Shown: positions 8,294-17,242 of the stretch, in pieces
How the letters are laid out: every line of letters begins with the position of its first letter
Position numbering within the stretch: the stretch's first letter is position 1
Origin: G963691885 sp963691885
Lineage (GTDB): Bacteria > Pseudomonadota > Alphaproteobacteria > UBA8366 > Aestuariispiraceae
Assembly: GCA_963691885.1 (NCBI GenBank)
Contig: OY829843.1
Location: 4,216,001 to 4,280,000, forward strand
Direction: 5' to 3'
DNA: 64,000 bases
Notes under the pieces: generated by a model
What the model was told of the DNA's origin: nothing
Databases searched by the model: none
The model's input: the letters and a program-made list of their open reading frames with translations, nothing else
Position numbers and translations under genes: made by a program

Positions 8294-9078
8294 CCAACGC
8301 AAACCACACCCGTCCTCTTGCAAACCGTGTCGCCATTGTGACGGGCGCCGGATCCGGGATCGGAGCGGCAACCGCCCAAGTGCTATCCCATGCCGGTGCG
8401 CGCGTTGTATTGGTCGGGCGACGCGAGGCACCTCTACAATTCATAACAGAAGGCCTTACAGACGCTGTTGCGCTTCCATGTGATGTGACAGAGGAGACGG
8501 CGGTTGCAAACCTTGTTGCGGATATCAAAAACCGGTTCGGGCAGATCGACATACTTGTAAACAATGCCGGGGCGGCAGTGTCGAACCCAGTAGAACGCAC
8601 AAGTCTTGAGGACTGGAACGCGATGCTGGCCGTGAACCTGACCAGCATATTTCTTTTGTCCCGTGCGGTGCTGCCACACATGAAAAACGCAGGGTTTGGC
8701 CGGATAATCAACGTTGCGTCCACCGCCGGACTAAAGGGTTATGCCTATGTCGCGGCCTATTCGGCGGCAAAGCATGGTGTGATCGGCCTGACGCGTTCCA
8801 TGGCCCTCGAATATGCAAAACGGGGTATTACAATAAACGCCGTCTGCCCGGGCTTTACGGAAACGCCACTGTTGGCCGAAAGCATTGCCAATATCATGGA
8901 CAAAACCGGTATGGACGAAGAAGGCGCGCGTCGTTCATTGCTTTCTGACACACCGGTGGGGCGCTTCACGCAACCTGACGAAGTGGCGGAAGCCATATTA
9001 TACCTCTCACGGAACGAGGCGTCGGGCCTGACCGGTCAGGCAATTTCCATCTCAGGCGGTGAGGTCATGACAGGATGA
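8290..9078 (+). CDS. Short-chain dehydrogenase, probable 3-hydroxyacyl-CoA dehydrogenase
   Basis: A 262-residue classical SDR. TGAGSGIGAATAQVL near residue 20 is the cofactor-binding turn, NNAGAA follows at the expected distance, and YSAAKHG gives the catalytic Tyr and Lys, with the preceding Ser in NVASTAG. The C-terminus SGLTGQAISISGGEVMTG is typical of FabG-like reductases. Start and stop overlap its neighbours (GTGA with the monooxygenase, ATGA with the MarR gene), so translation is coupled. In the aminobenzoyl-CoA pathway it probably oxidises a 3-hydroxyacyl-CoA-type or alicyclic hydroxy-CoA intermediate after ring reduction. Substrate is inferred from context only. Confidence 0.82.
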   Translation: MTNANHTRPLANRVAIVTGAGSGIGAATAQVLSHAGARVVLVGRREAPLQFITEGLTDAVALPCDVTEETAVANLVADIKNRFGQIDILVNNAGAAVSNPVERTSLEDWNAMLAVNLTSIFLLSRAVLPHMKNAGFGRIINVASTAGLKGYAYVAAYSAAKHGVIGLTRSMALEYAKRGITINAVCPGFTETPLLAESIANIMDKTGMDEEGARRSLLSDTPVGRFTQPDEVAEAILYLSRNEASGLTGQAISISGGEVMTG

Positions 9079-9575
9079 GTGGAAAGAAGAGGCAAGTCGA
9101 TCAATCGGAAAGAGAGGCACAGTCACTGAGGCTTTGGCTGCGTTTGTTGGGAACATCCCGCTCGATCGAGGAAGAAGTATCTGTGCGGCTTCGCACCCGC
9201 TTTGAATCATCACTTGCCCGCTTCGATCTGATGTCAGTTCTGAACAGGTTCCCGGATGGTGTGACAATGAGTGACCTTGGCCGACACCTGCGCGTCAGTG
9301 GCGGTAACGTAACCGGGCTGGTTGATCGTCTGGAACGCGAGGAGCTGGTGCAGCGCGTCGCCCATGCAACCGACAGACGTTCATCCATGGTTGTTATGAC
9401 GGAGCATGGTCAAAACGCCTTCAAACAAATGGCCACTGAACACAGACAATGGCTGACCGACATAATGGCGGGCCTCGATATGGCGCAAATCGACAAATTG
9501 TACGACGGCCTCGACCATGTCCGTACGAGCATTGCCGCAGAGCAGGAAAGAACATCCAGAAAGGAGGCGTCATGA
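9075..9575 (+). CDS. MarR-family regulator of the aminobenzoyl-CoA operon
   Basis: A 166-residue MarR protein. The winged helix spans about residues 45-115: LMSVLNRFPDGVTMSDLGRHL, recognition helix VSGGNVTGLVDRLEREELV, and wing RVAHATDRRSSMVVMTEHG, flanked by dimerisation helices. It lies inside the operon, overlapping both neighbours by four bases, so it is co-expressed with the enzymes and probably autoregulated. MarR proteins in aromatic-acid clusters often bind aryl-CoA thioesters and release a palindromic operator. The palindromes at 5947-5980 and 61247-61272 are the candidate targets. The ligand is not deducible; 2-aminobenzoyl-CoA is the natural guess. Confidence 0.88.
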   Translation: MSGKKRQVDQSEREAQSLRLWLRLLGTSRSIEEEVSVRLRTRFESSLARFDLMSVLNRFPDGVTMSDLGRHLRVSGGNVTGLVDRLEREELVQRVAHATDRRSSMVVMTEHGQNAFKQMATEHRQWLTDIMAGLDMAQIDKLYDGLDHVRTSIAAEQERTSRKEAS

Positions 9576-10381
9576 CGACCCCCCTCACCCGGGCAACCCA
9601 TTTCCAACTTGAAATTGAAGATGGCATCGCGCTGGTTACCCTGAACCGACCGGAAAAGAAGAACCCGCTGACATTTGAATCCTATGCAGAACTGCGTGAC
9701 TTCTTCCGCGACATTGATCGCCGGGATGATATACAGGCAATTGTCATCACCGGGGCCGGCGGCAACTTTTGCTCCGGCGGCGATGTGTTCGAAATCATCC
9801 AGCCCTTGCTTGATATGGATATGAAGCAATTGCTGGCCTTCACCCGAATGACCGGTGATCTGGCAAAATATATCCATGCCTGCCCCGTCCCGGTTATCTC
9901 TGCAATTGATGGGGTGTGTGCCGGGGCCGGCGCCATGATTGCCCTCTTTTCCGACATCCGCTTCGGCACGCCAGAGGCAAAGACCGCATTCCTGTTCAGC
10001 AAGGTTGGACTGGCCGGATGCGACATGGGCGCCTGTGCCATGCTGCCCCGTATGATCGGTCAGGGGCGCGCGGCGGAACTCCTTTACTCCGGCCGGGCAA
10101 TGACAGCTGAAGAAGGTTTTGATTGGGGATTCTACAATCGATTGGTTCCGCAGGATGCCCTTCTGCAGGATGCGATGGCTTATGCTGCCAAATTTGCTGC
10201 AGGCCCGAACTTTGCACATATGATGACCAAGACAATGCTTAATCAGGAGTGGAGCATGTCTATCGCACAGGCGATTGAGGCCGAGGCCCAATCCCAGGCC
10301 ATCTGCATGCAGACAAGAGATTTTCAACGGGCCTTCGACGCCTTTGCGGCCAAAGAACGTCCAGTTTTCAAGGGCGACTGA
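9572..10381 (+). CDS. Enoyl-CoA hydratase/isomerase family protein
   Basis: A 269-residue crotonase-fold protein. The reading frame is open further upstream, but the ATG at 9572 has a strong AAGGAGG at 9561-9567 and an ATGA overlap with the MarR stop. The oxyanion-hole motif is GAGGNFCSGGDV, and the second is GVCAGAGAMIAL. In the segment that normally carries the catalytic glutamate it reads VGLAGCDMGACAMLPRM, with Asp where many hydratases have Glu, so it may be a hydrolase, isomerase or ring-cleaving lyase rather than a simple hydratase. It is part of the aminobenzoyl-CoA operon, where ring opening and beta-oxidation must follow reductive dearomatisation. Confidence 0.85.
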   Translation: MTTPLTRATHFQLEIEDGIALVTLNRPEKKNPLTFESYAELRDFFRDIDRRDDIQAIVITGAGGNFCSGGDVFEIIQPLLDMDMKQLLAFTRMTGDLAKYIHACPVPVISAIDGVCAGAGAMIALFSDIRFGTPEAKTAFLFSKVGLAGCDMGACAMLPRMIGQGRAAELLYSGRAMTAEEGFDWGFYNRLVPQDALLQDAMAYAAKFAAGPNFAHMMTKTMLNQEWSMSIAQAIEAEAQSQAICMQTRDFQRAFDAFAAKERPVFKGD

Positions 10382-10402
10382 GCGAGATCAAAGGAACCAA
10401 TT

Positions 10403-11584
10403 ATGACCGATCAGAGTTTTCTCAATTGGCCTTTCTTTGATGACAGTCATCGCCTCATGGCGGCCCGGCTTAAGGAATGGGCGTCGTCCTCCTTACCAGC
10501 GATTCTGGATGGTGAGGAACAGGGTGTTGATGATACCTGTCGGGTATTGGTGAAATCGCTTGGTGCATCAGGTTGGCTGGATTATGTCACACCTGCCGCA
10601 TATGGTGGTCGCCACACAACACTGGACGTCAGAAGCCTGTGTCTGGCGCGGGAAATTTTGGCACGGCACGGTGGCTTGGCAGATTTCTCTTTTGTGATGC
10701 AGGGGTTGGGTTCCGGGCCCATTATGCTGGCCGGTACAGAGGCTCAAAAACAGCAATGGTTGCCACAGGTGCGATCGGGAACCGCGATTGCCGCCTTCGC
10801 ATTATCGGAACCAGAGGCTGGATCTGACGTTGCCGCCCTTGCCTGCACCGCGACGAGGGATGGCGATACCTATATCCTGAATGGTGAGAAAACATGGATA
10901 TCCAATGGCGGTATCGCGGATTTCTACACCGTCATTGCCAGAACCGGTGAGGCACCCGGCGCAAGGGGACTTTCTGCCTTTATTGTTCCGGCGGACACCC
11001 CCGGTCTTTCCATTGCAGAACGAATCGAAGTGATTGCTCCGCATCCCCTCGCCCGCCTGCAATTCCAGGATTGCCGTATTCCAGAAGAGAACCTGTTGGG
11101 TATTTCGGGTAAAGGTTTTGGCCTGGCCATGCAGAACCTGGATATCTTCCGCTCAACCGTGGGTGCCGCGGCGCTTGGCTTTGGGCGACATGCCTTCGAC
11201 CTTTCCTGTCAACGCGCAACACAACGTCAGTTATTCGGTGCCCCAATGGGCGAATTGCAGTTGGTTCAGGCGATGATTGCCGACATGGCGGTACGCATTG
11301 ATGCCTCGGCCTTGTTGATCTATCGCGCCGCTTGGACGAAGGACCAGGGGCAGGAAAGGATCACCCGCGAGGCTTCGATGGCCAAACTTTATGCCACTGA
11401 CGAGGCCCAAAAAATCATTGACGATGCGGTTCAGATATTTGGGGGGCACGGGGTCGTCAGTGGAAACCCGGTGGAAAAACTTTATCGGGAAATAAGGGCC
11501 CTTCGAATTTATGAAGGCGCGTCGGAAGTGCAGAAAGTGATTATCGCGCGCCAGGCACTGGCAGAGCATGAGGGGGTAAAGTAG
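10403..11584 (+). CDS. Acyl-CoA dehydrogenase
   Basis: A 393-residue acyl-CoA dehydrogenase of usual length. The FAD/substrate motif AFALSEPEAGSDVAAL is at about residue 132, WISNGGIADFYTVIA follows, and IYEGASEVQKVIIARQAL near the C-terminus holds the position where short- and medium-chain enzymes have the catalytic Glu. QIFGGHGVVSGNPVEKLYRE completes the dimer-interface FAD contact. It sits 21 bases after the crotonase gene, with AAAGGAACC before the ATG, and its stop (TAG) directly abuts the ATG of the ligase. It probably oxidises an alicyclic or open-chain CoA intermediate of aminobenzoyl-CoA breakdown; electrons would go to ETF, whose genes are not here. Confidence 0.9.
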   Translation: MTDQSFLNWPFFDDSHRLMAARLKEWASSSLPAILDGEEQGVDDTCRVLVKSLGASGWLDYVTPAAYGGRHTTLDVRSLCLAREILARHGGLADFSFVMQGLGSGPIMLAGTEAQKQQWLPQVRSGTAIAAFALSEPEAGSDVAALACTATRDGDTYILNGEKTWISNGGIADFYTVIARTGEAPGARGLSAFIVPADTPGLSIAERIEVIAPHPLARLQFQDCRIPEENLLGISGKGFGLAMQNLDIFRSTVGAAALGFGRHAFDLSCQRATQRQLFGAPMGELQLVQAMIADMAVRIDASALLIYRAAWTKDQGQERITREASMAKLYATDEAQKIIDDAVQIFGGHGVVSGNPVEKLYREIRALRIYEGASEVQKVIIARQALAEHEGVK

Positions 11585-13255
11585 ATGGCGGCATCCTCTG
11601 TTCCTGAACTTGGACAGTCCGGGCATAGCGACATGTTCACCCGGAATAACCTGCCGGACTCCGAACTATGGCCGAAACTGTTGCTCGACAATTCAGCATT
11701 TCAGTATTCAGATCGGTTGAACTGTGCAACAGAACTGCTTGATAAAGCTTTGGAAAAAGGTTGGTCAGATCACCCCTGTCTGAGAACTGAAAATGAAATC
11801 TGGACATATCAGCATTTGAAAGAACAGGTTGACCGTATCGCAGGCGTCTTGACCCGGGATCTTGGAATGGTGAGTGGCAACCGTGTTATGCTGCGATCTG
11901 CGAACAATCCGATGATGGTTGCCTGCTGGTTTGCGATCGCAAAGGCAGGCGGTGTGGTTGTCGCAACCATGCCTCTGCTCCGCGCCGGTGAGTTAAGCAC
12001 CATTATTGAAAAGGCAGAAATTGATCTGGCCTTGTGCGATCAGCGGCTCTCAGAGGAAATGGAGGGGGCAAAACATCTGTCCCCTCGCCTCACTCGGATT
12101 TGTTTTTTCGACGGTTCAGGTTCCGGCATGGCGGACGACGAAATGTCGGGCCTGATGGCCGGCAAACCATCAAAATTCACCGCGGCCGATACATCCGTCG
12201 ATGATGTTGTCCTGATCGCCTTCACATCCGGCACGACCGGTAAACCGAAAGGCACTATGCATTTCCATCGCGATGTCATGATCATCTGCGATGCATTTCC
12301 TCCCCACGCCCTGAGGGTCAAGACAGAGGATGTTTTTATCGGATCACCGCCGCTTGCCTTTACATTTGGCCTCGGCGGGTTGGTGCTTTTTCCAATGCGC
12401 TATGGTGCCTCAACCGTTTTGCTGGAAAAGGCCTCCCCACCAGCCCTGCTGGACGCCATTCCCCGTTTTGGGGCGACAACCCTGTTCACCGCACCAACGG
12501 CCTATCGTGCCCTCATGACCACGATTGAAGAGGCCGCCCCCCACAAGGATGATGCGCTAAAAAGTCTTCATACTTGCGTATCGGCCGGGGAAACACTGCC
12601 CAAGGCAACATTCCTGGCATGGAAGCAAATGACAGGCATATCCTGTATTGACGGTTTGGGATCGACAGAGCTCTTACACATCTTCATTGCCTCCCCACCT
12701 GAAGATATGAGGGCGGGTGCAACCGGACGCCCGATCCCCGGCTATCAGGCGATTGTCGTTGACGATGACCTGAACCCGCTTCCTGTTGGGGAGGTTGGCC
12801 GTCTCGCGGTCAAGGGGCCAACCGGGTGTCGTTATCTTTCAGATGAGAGGCAGAAAACATATGCCAAGGGTGGCTGGAACCTGACCGGTGATGCTTATCA
12901 AATGGACGAAGACGGCTACTTCATCTTCGCCGCACGTGCTGACGACATGATCATATCCTCCGGATATAACATTGCAGGGCCGGAGGTTGAGGACGCGCTT
13001 CTTACCCATGGGGCAGTTGGCGAATGCGCCGTTGTCGGCGCACCCGACGCCGATCGAGGCACGATCGTCAAAGCCTTTGTCGTTCCACGCTCAGGCTTTG
13101 AACCGGGGCAATCCCTTGCCGAAGAACTGCAGGACCATGTGAAGTCAACCATTGCCCCCTATAAGTATCCGCGCAGCATTGAATTTGTGGATGTACTTCC
13201 AAAAACCGAGACCGGAAAAATACAACGGTTCAAACTGCGCGCGGAGGAACATTGA
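11585..13255 (+). CDS. Aryl-CoA ligase, probably 2-aminobenzoate-CoA ligase
   Basis: A 556-residue AMP-forming ligase. Core motifs are FTSGTTGKPKGTMHFH (ATP loop), DGLGSTELLHIF, LTGDAYQMDEDGYFIFAARADDMI and the C-terminal KTETGKIQRFKLR with the adenylation Lys. Length and the TELLHIF motif fit the benzoate/2-aminobenzoate CoA-ligase branch. The stop of the dehydrogenase and the ATG touch, so it belongs to the operon. By context it would activate 2-aminobenzoate to the CoA thioester used by the fused monooxygenase/reductase; benzoate or a hydroxybenzoate cannot be excluded. A second aryl-CoA ligase of the same branch lies at 47985 with the box genes. The N-terminal extension of about 25 residues has no clear role. 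Confidence 0.82.
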   Translation: MAASSVPELGQSGHSDMFTRNNLPDSELWPKLLLDNSAFQYSDRLNCATELLDKALEKGWSDHPCLRTENEIWTYQHLKEQVDRIAGVLTRDLGMVSGNRVMLRSANNPMMVACWFAIAKAGGVVVATMPLLRAGELSTIIEKAEIDLALCDQRLSEEMEGAKHLSPRLTRICFFDGSGSGMADDEMSGLMAGKPSKFTAADTSVDDVVLIAFTSGTTGKPKGTMHFHRDVMIICDAFPPHALRVKTEDVFIGSPPLAFTFGLGGLVLFPMRYGASTVLLEKASPPALLDAIPRFGATTLFTAPTAYRALMTTIEEAAPHKDDALKSLHTCVSAGETLPKATFLAWKQMTGISCIDGLGSTELLHIFIASPPEDMRAGATGRPIPGYQAIVVDDDLNPLPVGEVGRLAVKGPTGCRYLSDERQKTYAKGGWNLTGDAYQMDEDGYFIFAARADDMIISSGYNIAGPEVEDALLTHGAVGECAVVGAPDADRGTIVKAFVVPRSGFEPGQSLAEELQDHVKSTIAPYKYPRSIEFVDVLPKTETGKIQRFKLRAEEH

Positions 13256-13258
13256 CCG

Positions 13259-13723
13259 ATGGCAGAACCGACCTTTGAAAAATTTCGAACAGAATACACC
13301 GTCCATTTCCGGCACTGCGACGTCGCGGGGATAATCTTCTATCCCCGATATGTAGAAATGATAAGTGACACGGTTGAACGATGGTTTGACCTGGGCCTTG
13401 GGTGCAATTTCCACGATCTCCATCTGGTGCGCCATTTAGGCGTTCCCACGGTTCATCTCGATATCGATTACAAGGCAGCGACAACGCTGGGCGAGGTCCT
13501 GACATTCGACCTTTGGCTTACAAGGGTCAGCCGGCGTTCTTTTTCCACGCGAATTGAGGCATCTGTAGATGGCGAGGTCCGAATGCAGGTCCGTTCCACC
13601 CTCGTCTTCATCCGTTCTGGGAATGCGTTCCTGGGTGAGGACAAGATGACTTCCGTCTCTATTCCAGATGATTTGCGCAACGCAATGACAAGATATCTCG
13701 ACCAAGGACAGAGTGATGATTGA
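13259..13723 (+). CDS. 4-hydroxybenzoyl-CoA thioesterase-family hotdog protein
   Basis: A 154-residue hotdog-fold thioesterase. The N-terminal motif RHCDVAGIIFYPRYVEM is nearly identical to the active-site segment of 4-hydroxybenzoyl-CoA thioesterases, with Asp21 as the catalytic carboxylate. It starts three bases after the ligase stop and its end overlaps the RidA gene. In aryl-CoA pathways such enzymes release stalled CoA esters or dead-end intermediates; it may protect CoA pools when the monooxygenase is limiting. The exact substrate cannot be read from sequence. Confidence 0.88.
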   Translation: MAEPTFEKFRTEYTVHFRHCDVAGIIFYPRYVEMISDTVERWFDLGLGCNFHDLHLVRHLGVPTVHLDIDYKAATTLGEVLTFDLWLTRVSRRSFSTRIEASVDGEVRMQVRSTLVFIRSGNAFLGEDKMTSVSIPDDLRNAMTRYLDQGQSDD

Positions 13724-14132
13724 ACTGATCCACCCGAAGGGCTGGCTAAAAGGTCGCGGTTATTCCCACGGTACAGCAATCACCATCGAGCCCGGTGACA
13801 AACTGATCCACGTCGCCGGGATGATAGGCTGGAATGGCGATCAGCAGTTTGAGAGTGACGATTTTGTCGCACAAACTGCCCAAGCCTTGAAGAACATCGT
13901 AGCAGTGCTCGCCGCATCCGGGGCCAGCTCCTCCGACATCCTCTCGATGACCTGGTATATTACCGACAAAGCAGAATGCATGCGCCGTCAACGGGAACTG
14001 GGTGCCGTGTACCGCGAGGAAATTGGCGACCATTATCCTGCAATGGCGATGGTTGAGGTCACATCACTGATGGAAGACCGCGCCCTGGTCGAGATTGAGG
14101 TACGCGCCGTTTCTCGCCCGGACCGCGCTTAA
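13713..14132 (+). CDS. RidA-family protein lacking the canonical catalytic arginine
   Basis: A 139-residue YjgF/YER057c/UK114 protein. The segment that in RidA reads FPARSCVEV is YPAMAMVEV here, so the arginine that binds the substrate carboxylate is Met111. That puts it with the Rid subfamilies not expected to deaminate 2-aminoacrylate. It is the last gene of the aminobenzoyl-CoA operon. The AbmA-type reaction is known to yield a non-aromatic 2-amino-5-oxo-cyclohexene carboxyl-CoA, an enamine/imine, so a Rid fold at this place may hydrolyse the C-N bond of a CoA-linked imine, for which an arginine against a free carboxylate would not be needed. That role is inference. The start ATG ATG at 13713 lies within the thioesterase gene. 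Confidence 0.82.
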   Translation: MMIELIHPKGWLKGRGYSHGTAITIEPGDKLIHVAGMIGWNGDQQFESDDFVAQTAQALKNIVAVLAASGASSSDILSMTWYITDKAECMRRQRELGAVYREEIGDHYPAMAMVEVTSLMEDRALVEIEVRAVSRPDRA

Positions 14133-14135
14133 CCT

Positions 14136-14726
14136 TCAAACGATCTGGCACGCATCGTCAAACTCAAAACGCGGCACCCGCGGATGCAACCGCTCCGGAT
14201 TGCCATAGCCCAGATTGATCAGAAAGTTCGATTTGATTGTCGTGCCGGCGAAAAACTCCGCATCAACCATAGCATTGTCAAACCCGGACATGGGACCGCA
14301 ATCCAGACCAAGTGCCCGTGCTGCCAGGATCAGATAGGCCCCCTGCATGGAACCATTTCGAAAGGCGGTATCAGCGATTAGCTGGTCATTGCCGACAAAC
14401 CATGACCGCGCATCTGTGGGTGGATACAGTTTTGGAAGTTGCTCGTAAAATTCCATGTCATGGGCGACAATCACCGTGACAGGGGCAGCCATTGTTTTCT
14501 TCAGGTTACCTTCGGCGAGAGCAGGCTTGAGGCGTTCTTTCCCCGCCGGTGTTTTTACAAAGACGTAACGGCCAGGCGAACAGTTGGCGGAAGTGGGCGG
14601 CAGTTCAACCAGCCTGTGGAGGTCCTGGAGGATTGAGTCTTCGACCTCTTTGCCTTCCAGCCAGTAACTATGTGTCCGCGCATCATCGAAGAGGGTTGCC
14701 GTTGCTGCTTTATCGATCCCACTCAT
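14136..14726 (-). CDS. RutE/HadB-type nitroreductase (malonic semialdehyde reductase-like)
   Basis: A 196-residue FMN nitroreductase-fold protein. LPPTSANCSPGRYVFVKTP, FRNGSMQGAYLILAARALGLDCGPMSGFDNAMVD and NFLINLGYG are typical of the RutE/YdfG-linked branch, which reduces malonic semialdehyde in the Rut pyrimidine pathway. No other rut genes are present, so it may have another substrate, for example a quinone or an aldehyde from aromatic breakdown. It converges with the RidA gene (three bases apart) and lies 80 bases downstream of the paaE stop, on the same strand as the paa operon. It may be read through from paa. The family call is firm, the reaction is not. Confidence 0.8.
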   Translation of the reverse strand: MSGIDKAATATLFDDARTHSYWLEGKEVEDSILQDLHRLVELPPTSANCSPGRYVFVKTPAGKERLKPALAEGNLKKTMAAPVTVIVAHDMEFYEQLPKLYPPTDARSWFVGNDQLIADTAFRNGSMQGAYLILAARALGLDCGPMSGFDNAMVDAEFFAGTTIKSNFLINLGYGNPERLHPRVPRFEFDDACQIV

Positions 14727-14806
14727 TGTTCACCGCCTTTGGTTGATTGCCTGTTTCTTCTACGGCAATTCCCGGGCACTTAATAGCCAAATATTAGAGA
14801 TGAAGA

Positions 14807-15901
14807 TCAAACCGCGTCGTAATCCACAACAAGACTTTGTGATCTGGGATGCGACTGACAGGTTAAGATAAATCCCTCTTCAACCTCATCGTCGCGCAAG
14901 GCGTAGTTGCTGATCATAGCAACCTCACCCTCGATCACCTTGGCCCGGCATGTCGCGCAGACCCCGCCTTTACAGGAAAAGGGGGCATCAACCCCGGCGT
15001 CGCGCGCCGCATCGACAATAGCAGCCCCATCTTGGGCAAGGTCAAAGCGTGTGCGTATTCCATCCATAATCACTGTGACACTGGCCGGTCCCTCGAGGTC
15101 AGCCGGCTTGGTGTTTTGGGTGTCCTCGGTTCTTGTGGTTCTACCCACTGCTGCTTGTCCCGCAGGCTGAAACATTTCATGCAGGATCTTGTCTTCGGGT
15201 ACGTTCAGGTTTTTGAGGGCAGCCTGAACATCTTCGATCATTGTGCCGGGACCACAGATGAGGAATGCATCCACCCTCTCCGGATTGATTAATTGGGAAA
15301 CCAGTTGCCCCGCTTTTGTCCGGTCGATCCGACCGTTCAACATGGGTGAATCCTGTTCCTCAGCGGAAAACAGATAGATCAGACTGAAACGCGCGTGGAA
15401 CCGGTCCTTCAAGGTCTCGAGGGCGGATCTGAACATCGTTCCCGAAAGGGTCCTGTTGCCGTAGAAAAGGGTCACATGGGTGTCCGGCTCGGCATTCAGG
15501 ACCGAGGTGATTATGGAGAGAATGGGCGTGATGCCACTGCCCGCTGCGAAGGCAACATAGTGATGCGCATGCTCCGCATTCGGGTTCACCTTGAAACGCC
15601 CTTGAGGCACCATGACATCCAGCGTGTCGCCAACCTTCAAAACATCATTGGCATGGCTTGAGAATCGCCCGTCTGGCACTTTTTTGATGCCGACATAAAC
15701 GTCCTTGTCGCCTCTCGGAGAGCATATTGAATAGGGCCGTCGGACTTCCGTTCCATCAATTTCAGAAACCAGGGTCAAATATTGTCCTGGGGTAAAGTCA
15801 AACGCGCTCTTCAGATCATCAGGCACAGAAAAACCAATGGATACCGCGTCTGGTGTTTCCCTTTCGACATGACTGATAGTCAGCTTGTGAATACGAGCCA
15901 T
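14807..15901 (-). CDS. paaE: Phenylacetyl-CoA epoxidase reductase subunit PaaE
   Basis: A 364-residue oxidoreductase that passes electrons from NADPH to the PaaABC oxygenase. The ferredoxin-reductase half has RRPYSICSPRG (FAD) and AAGSGITPILSII (nucleotide site). The C-terminal plant-type [2Fe-2S] domain carries the ligands in CKGGVCATCRAK and, 30 residues on, ILTCQSHP. The frame extends upstream to 16063, but the ATG at 15901 gives the family N-terminus (MARIHKLTISHVERETPD) and leaves a normal 19-base spacer to paaD. It is the last gene of paaABCDE. Confidence 0.95.
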   Translation of the reverse strand: MARIHKLTISHVERETPDAVSIGFSVPDDLKSAFDFTPGQYLTLVSEIDGTEVRRPYSICSPRGDKDVYVGIKKVPDGRFSSHANDVLKVGDTLDVMVPQGRFKVNPNAEHAHHYVAFAAGSGITPILSIITSVLNAEPDTHVTLFYGNRTLSGTMFRSALETLKDRFHARFSLIYLFSAEEQDSPMLNGRIDRTKAGQLVSQLINPERVDAFLICGPGTMIEDVQAALKNLNVPEDKILHEMFQPAGQAAVGRTTRTEDTQNTKPADLEGPASVTVIMDGIRTRFDLAQDGAAIVDAARDAGVDAPFSCKGGVCATCRAKVIEGEVAMISNYALRDDEVEEGFILTCQSHPRSQSLVVDYDAV

Positions 15902-15920
15902 TATCCTTACCCATCCTTCG

Positions 15921-16460
15921 TTAAATGCACTTGAAATAGTCAAATGGTTCCAGACAAGCATTGCATTGATAGAGCGATTTGCATGCTGTCGAGCCAAATT
16001 CACTGACCAGTTTCGTCTCTTCAGCCCCGCAATGCGGGCACTGAACCGTCGGGGCCTCCCCAAACAGCGCCCGTCGACCGGAAGGTTCTCCTTTCACGGG
16101 CGGTGCAATGCCGTATTCCGCAAGTTTGCGGCGGCCGTTTTCCGTCATCCAGTCCGTCGTCCAGGCGGGTGACAACACAGTCTCAATTTCGACCCGATCG
16201 ATCCCCGCGCGCAGCAGGCAATCCCGTATATCCATTTCCATCGTGATCATCGCCGGACATCCGGAATAGGTCGGGGTGATGGTAATCCTGACAGATCTAG
16301 CCCCGTCCTCATGCTCAACTTCGATTCCACGAATGACACCAAGATCGTTCAGGGTCAGAACCGGAATCTCTGGATCCGTGACCGCGTCAAGCAGCGCTCG
16401 GATTTCTGCAATATCAGACGGCTCCCGTATCGGAAATTCTGGTGTCAGTACGGTTCCCAT
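15921..16460 (-). CDS. paaD: Phenylacetate pathway protein PaaD (Fe-S assembly factor)
   Basis: A 179-residue protein. The N-terminal MIP18/DUF59 domain includes LLDAVTDPEIPVLTLNDLGV and YSGCPAMITME; the C-terminus holds a zinc-ribbon-like CPHCG ... CNACLEPFDYFKC. PaaD is needed for full activity of the phenylacetyl-CoA epoxidase, presumably by maturing the Fe-S centre of PaaE. It lies 11 bases after paaC in transcription order. Confidence 0.94.
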   Translation of the reverse strand: MGTVLTPEFPIREPSDIAEIRALLDAVTDPEIPVLTLNDLGVIRGIEVEHEDGARSVRITITPTYSGCPAMITMEMDIRDCLLRAGIDRVEIETVLSPAWTTDWMTENGRRKLAEYGIAPPVKGEPSGRRALFGEAPTVQCPHCGAEETKLVSEFGSTACKSLYQCNACLEPFDYFKCI

Positions 16461-16471
16461 CGACGCGTGCC

Positions 16472-17242
16472 CTACCAGGCGCTGTCTGGATAGGCGCGCG
16501 GCACAAATTGCATTTCCGCCAATAGGAAGCCCAGATGTTCACTGTGGTGACCTTTACTGCGCGCGCCGCCGACCGACCAGGTAACGGTTGGCAGGTCCAG
16601 CCCCGCTTGATTCAGCACGTCTGAGACGCCCTGATCCCAGGCCGGTCGCAATGCTGCCAGGTCAACACCAATGCCAGCTGCCAGGGCAGCATCATCAACC
16701 TCATCCATGGTAAACAACTCGTCGACATAACCCCAGACACGGTTAAGTGCCTCGACCATGCGGGACCGGCTCTCGTCGGTTCCGTCGCCCAGACGGATCA
16801 ACCACTCGCTGGAATGGCGTCGGTGATAGGCGATCTCCTTCACAGACTTTTCAGCGATCGCTGCCAATTCGGCGTCGCTGGATCGCGTCAGGGCAGTAAA
16901 GAAAAGATGGTTGTATACGTCGAACAGGAACTGGCGCGCGATCGTATCTGCGAAATCGCCATTCGGCTGTTCGACAAGAAGGCAGTTGCGCCAGTCCAGA
17001 ACGTCCCGGGCGTAAGCCAATTTGTCTTCGTCACGCCCTTTCCCCTCAACGGCACCCGCATGGGAAAGCAGCATTCGCGCCTGTCCGATCAGATCAAGGG
17101 CGATATTCGTCTGCGCGATATCCTCTTCCAGGATCGGGGCATGCCCGCACCATTCAGACAGACGGTGACCAAGGATAAGCGCATTGTCCCCGATCCGGAG
17201 CACATAGGCGAAATGCTGGTCCTGTGTCAGTGCCGTTCCCAT
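16472..17242 (-). CDS. paaC: Phenylacetyl-CoA epoxidase structural subunit PaaC
   Basis: A 256-residue ferritin-like subunit that pairs with PaaA but lacks a working di-iron site in characterised systems. Family signatures are LRIGDNALILGHRLSEWCGHAPILEEDIA at the N-terminal region (positions 14-43), IGQARMLLSHAG, and YHRRHSSEWLIRLGDGTDES. Its ATG overlaps the last base of the paaB stop, so the two are translationally coupled. Length is normal. Confidence 0.95.
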   Translation of the reverse strand: MGTALTQDQHFAYVLRIGDNALILGHRLSEWCGHAPILEEDIAQTNIALDLIGQARMLLSHAGAVEGKGRDEDKLAYARDVLDWRNCLLVEQPNGDFADTIARQFLFDVYNHLFFTALTRSSDAELAAIAEKSVKEIAYHRRHSSEWLIRLGDGTDESRSRMVEALNRVWGYVDELFTMDEVDDAALAAGIGVDLAALRPAWDQGVSDVLNQAGLDLPTVTWSVGGARSKGHHSEHLGFLLAEMQFVPRAYPDSAW

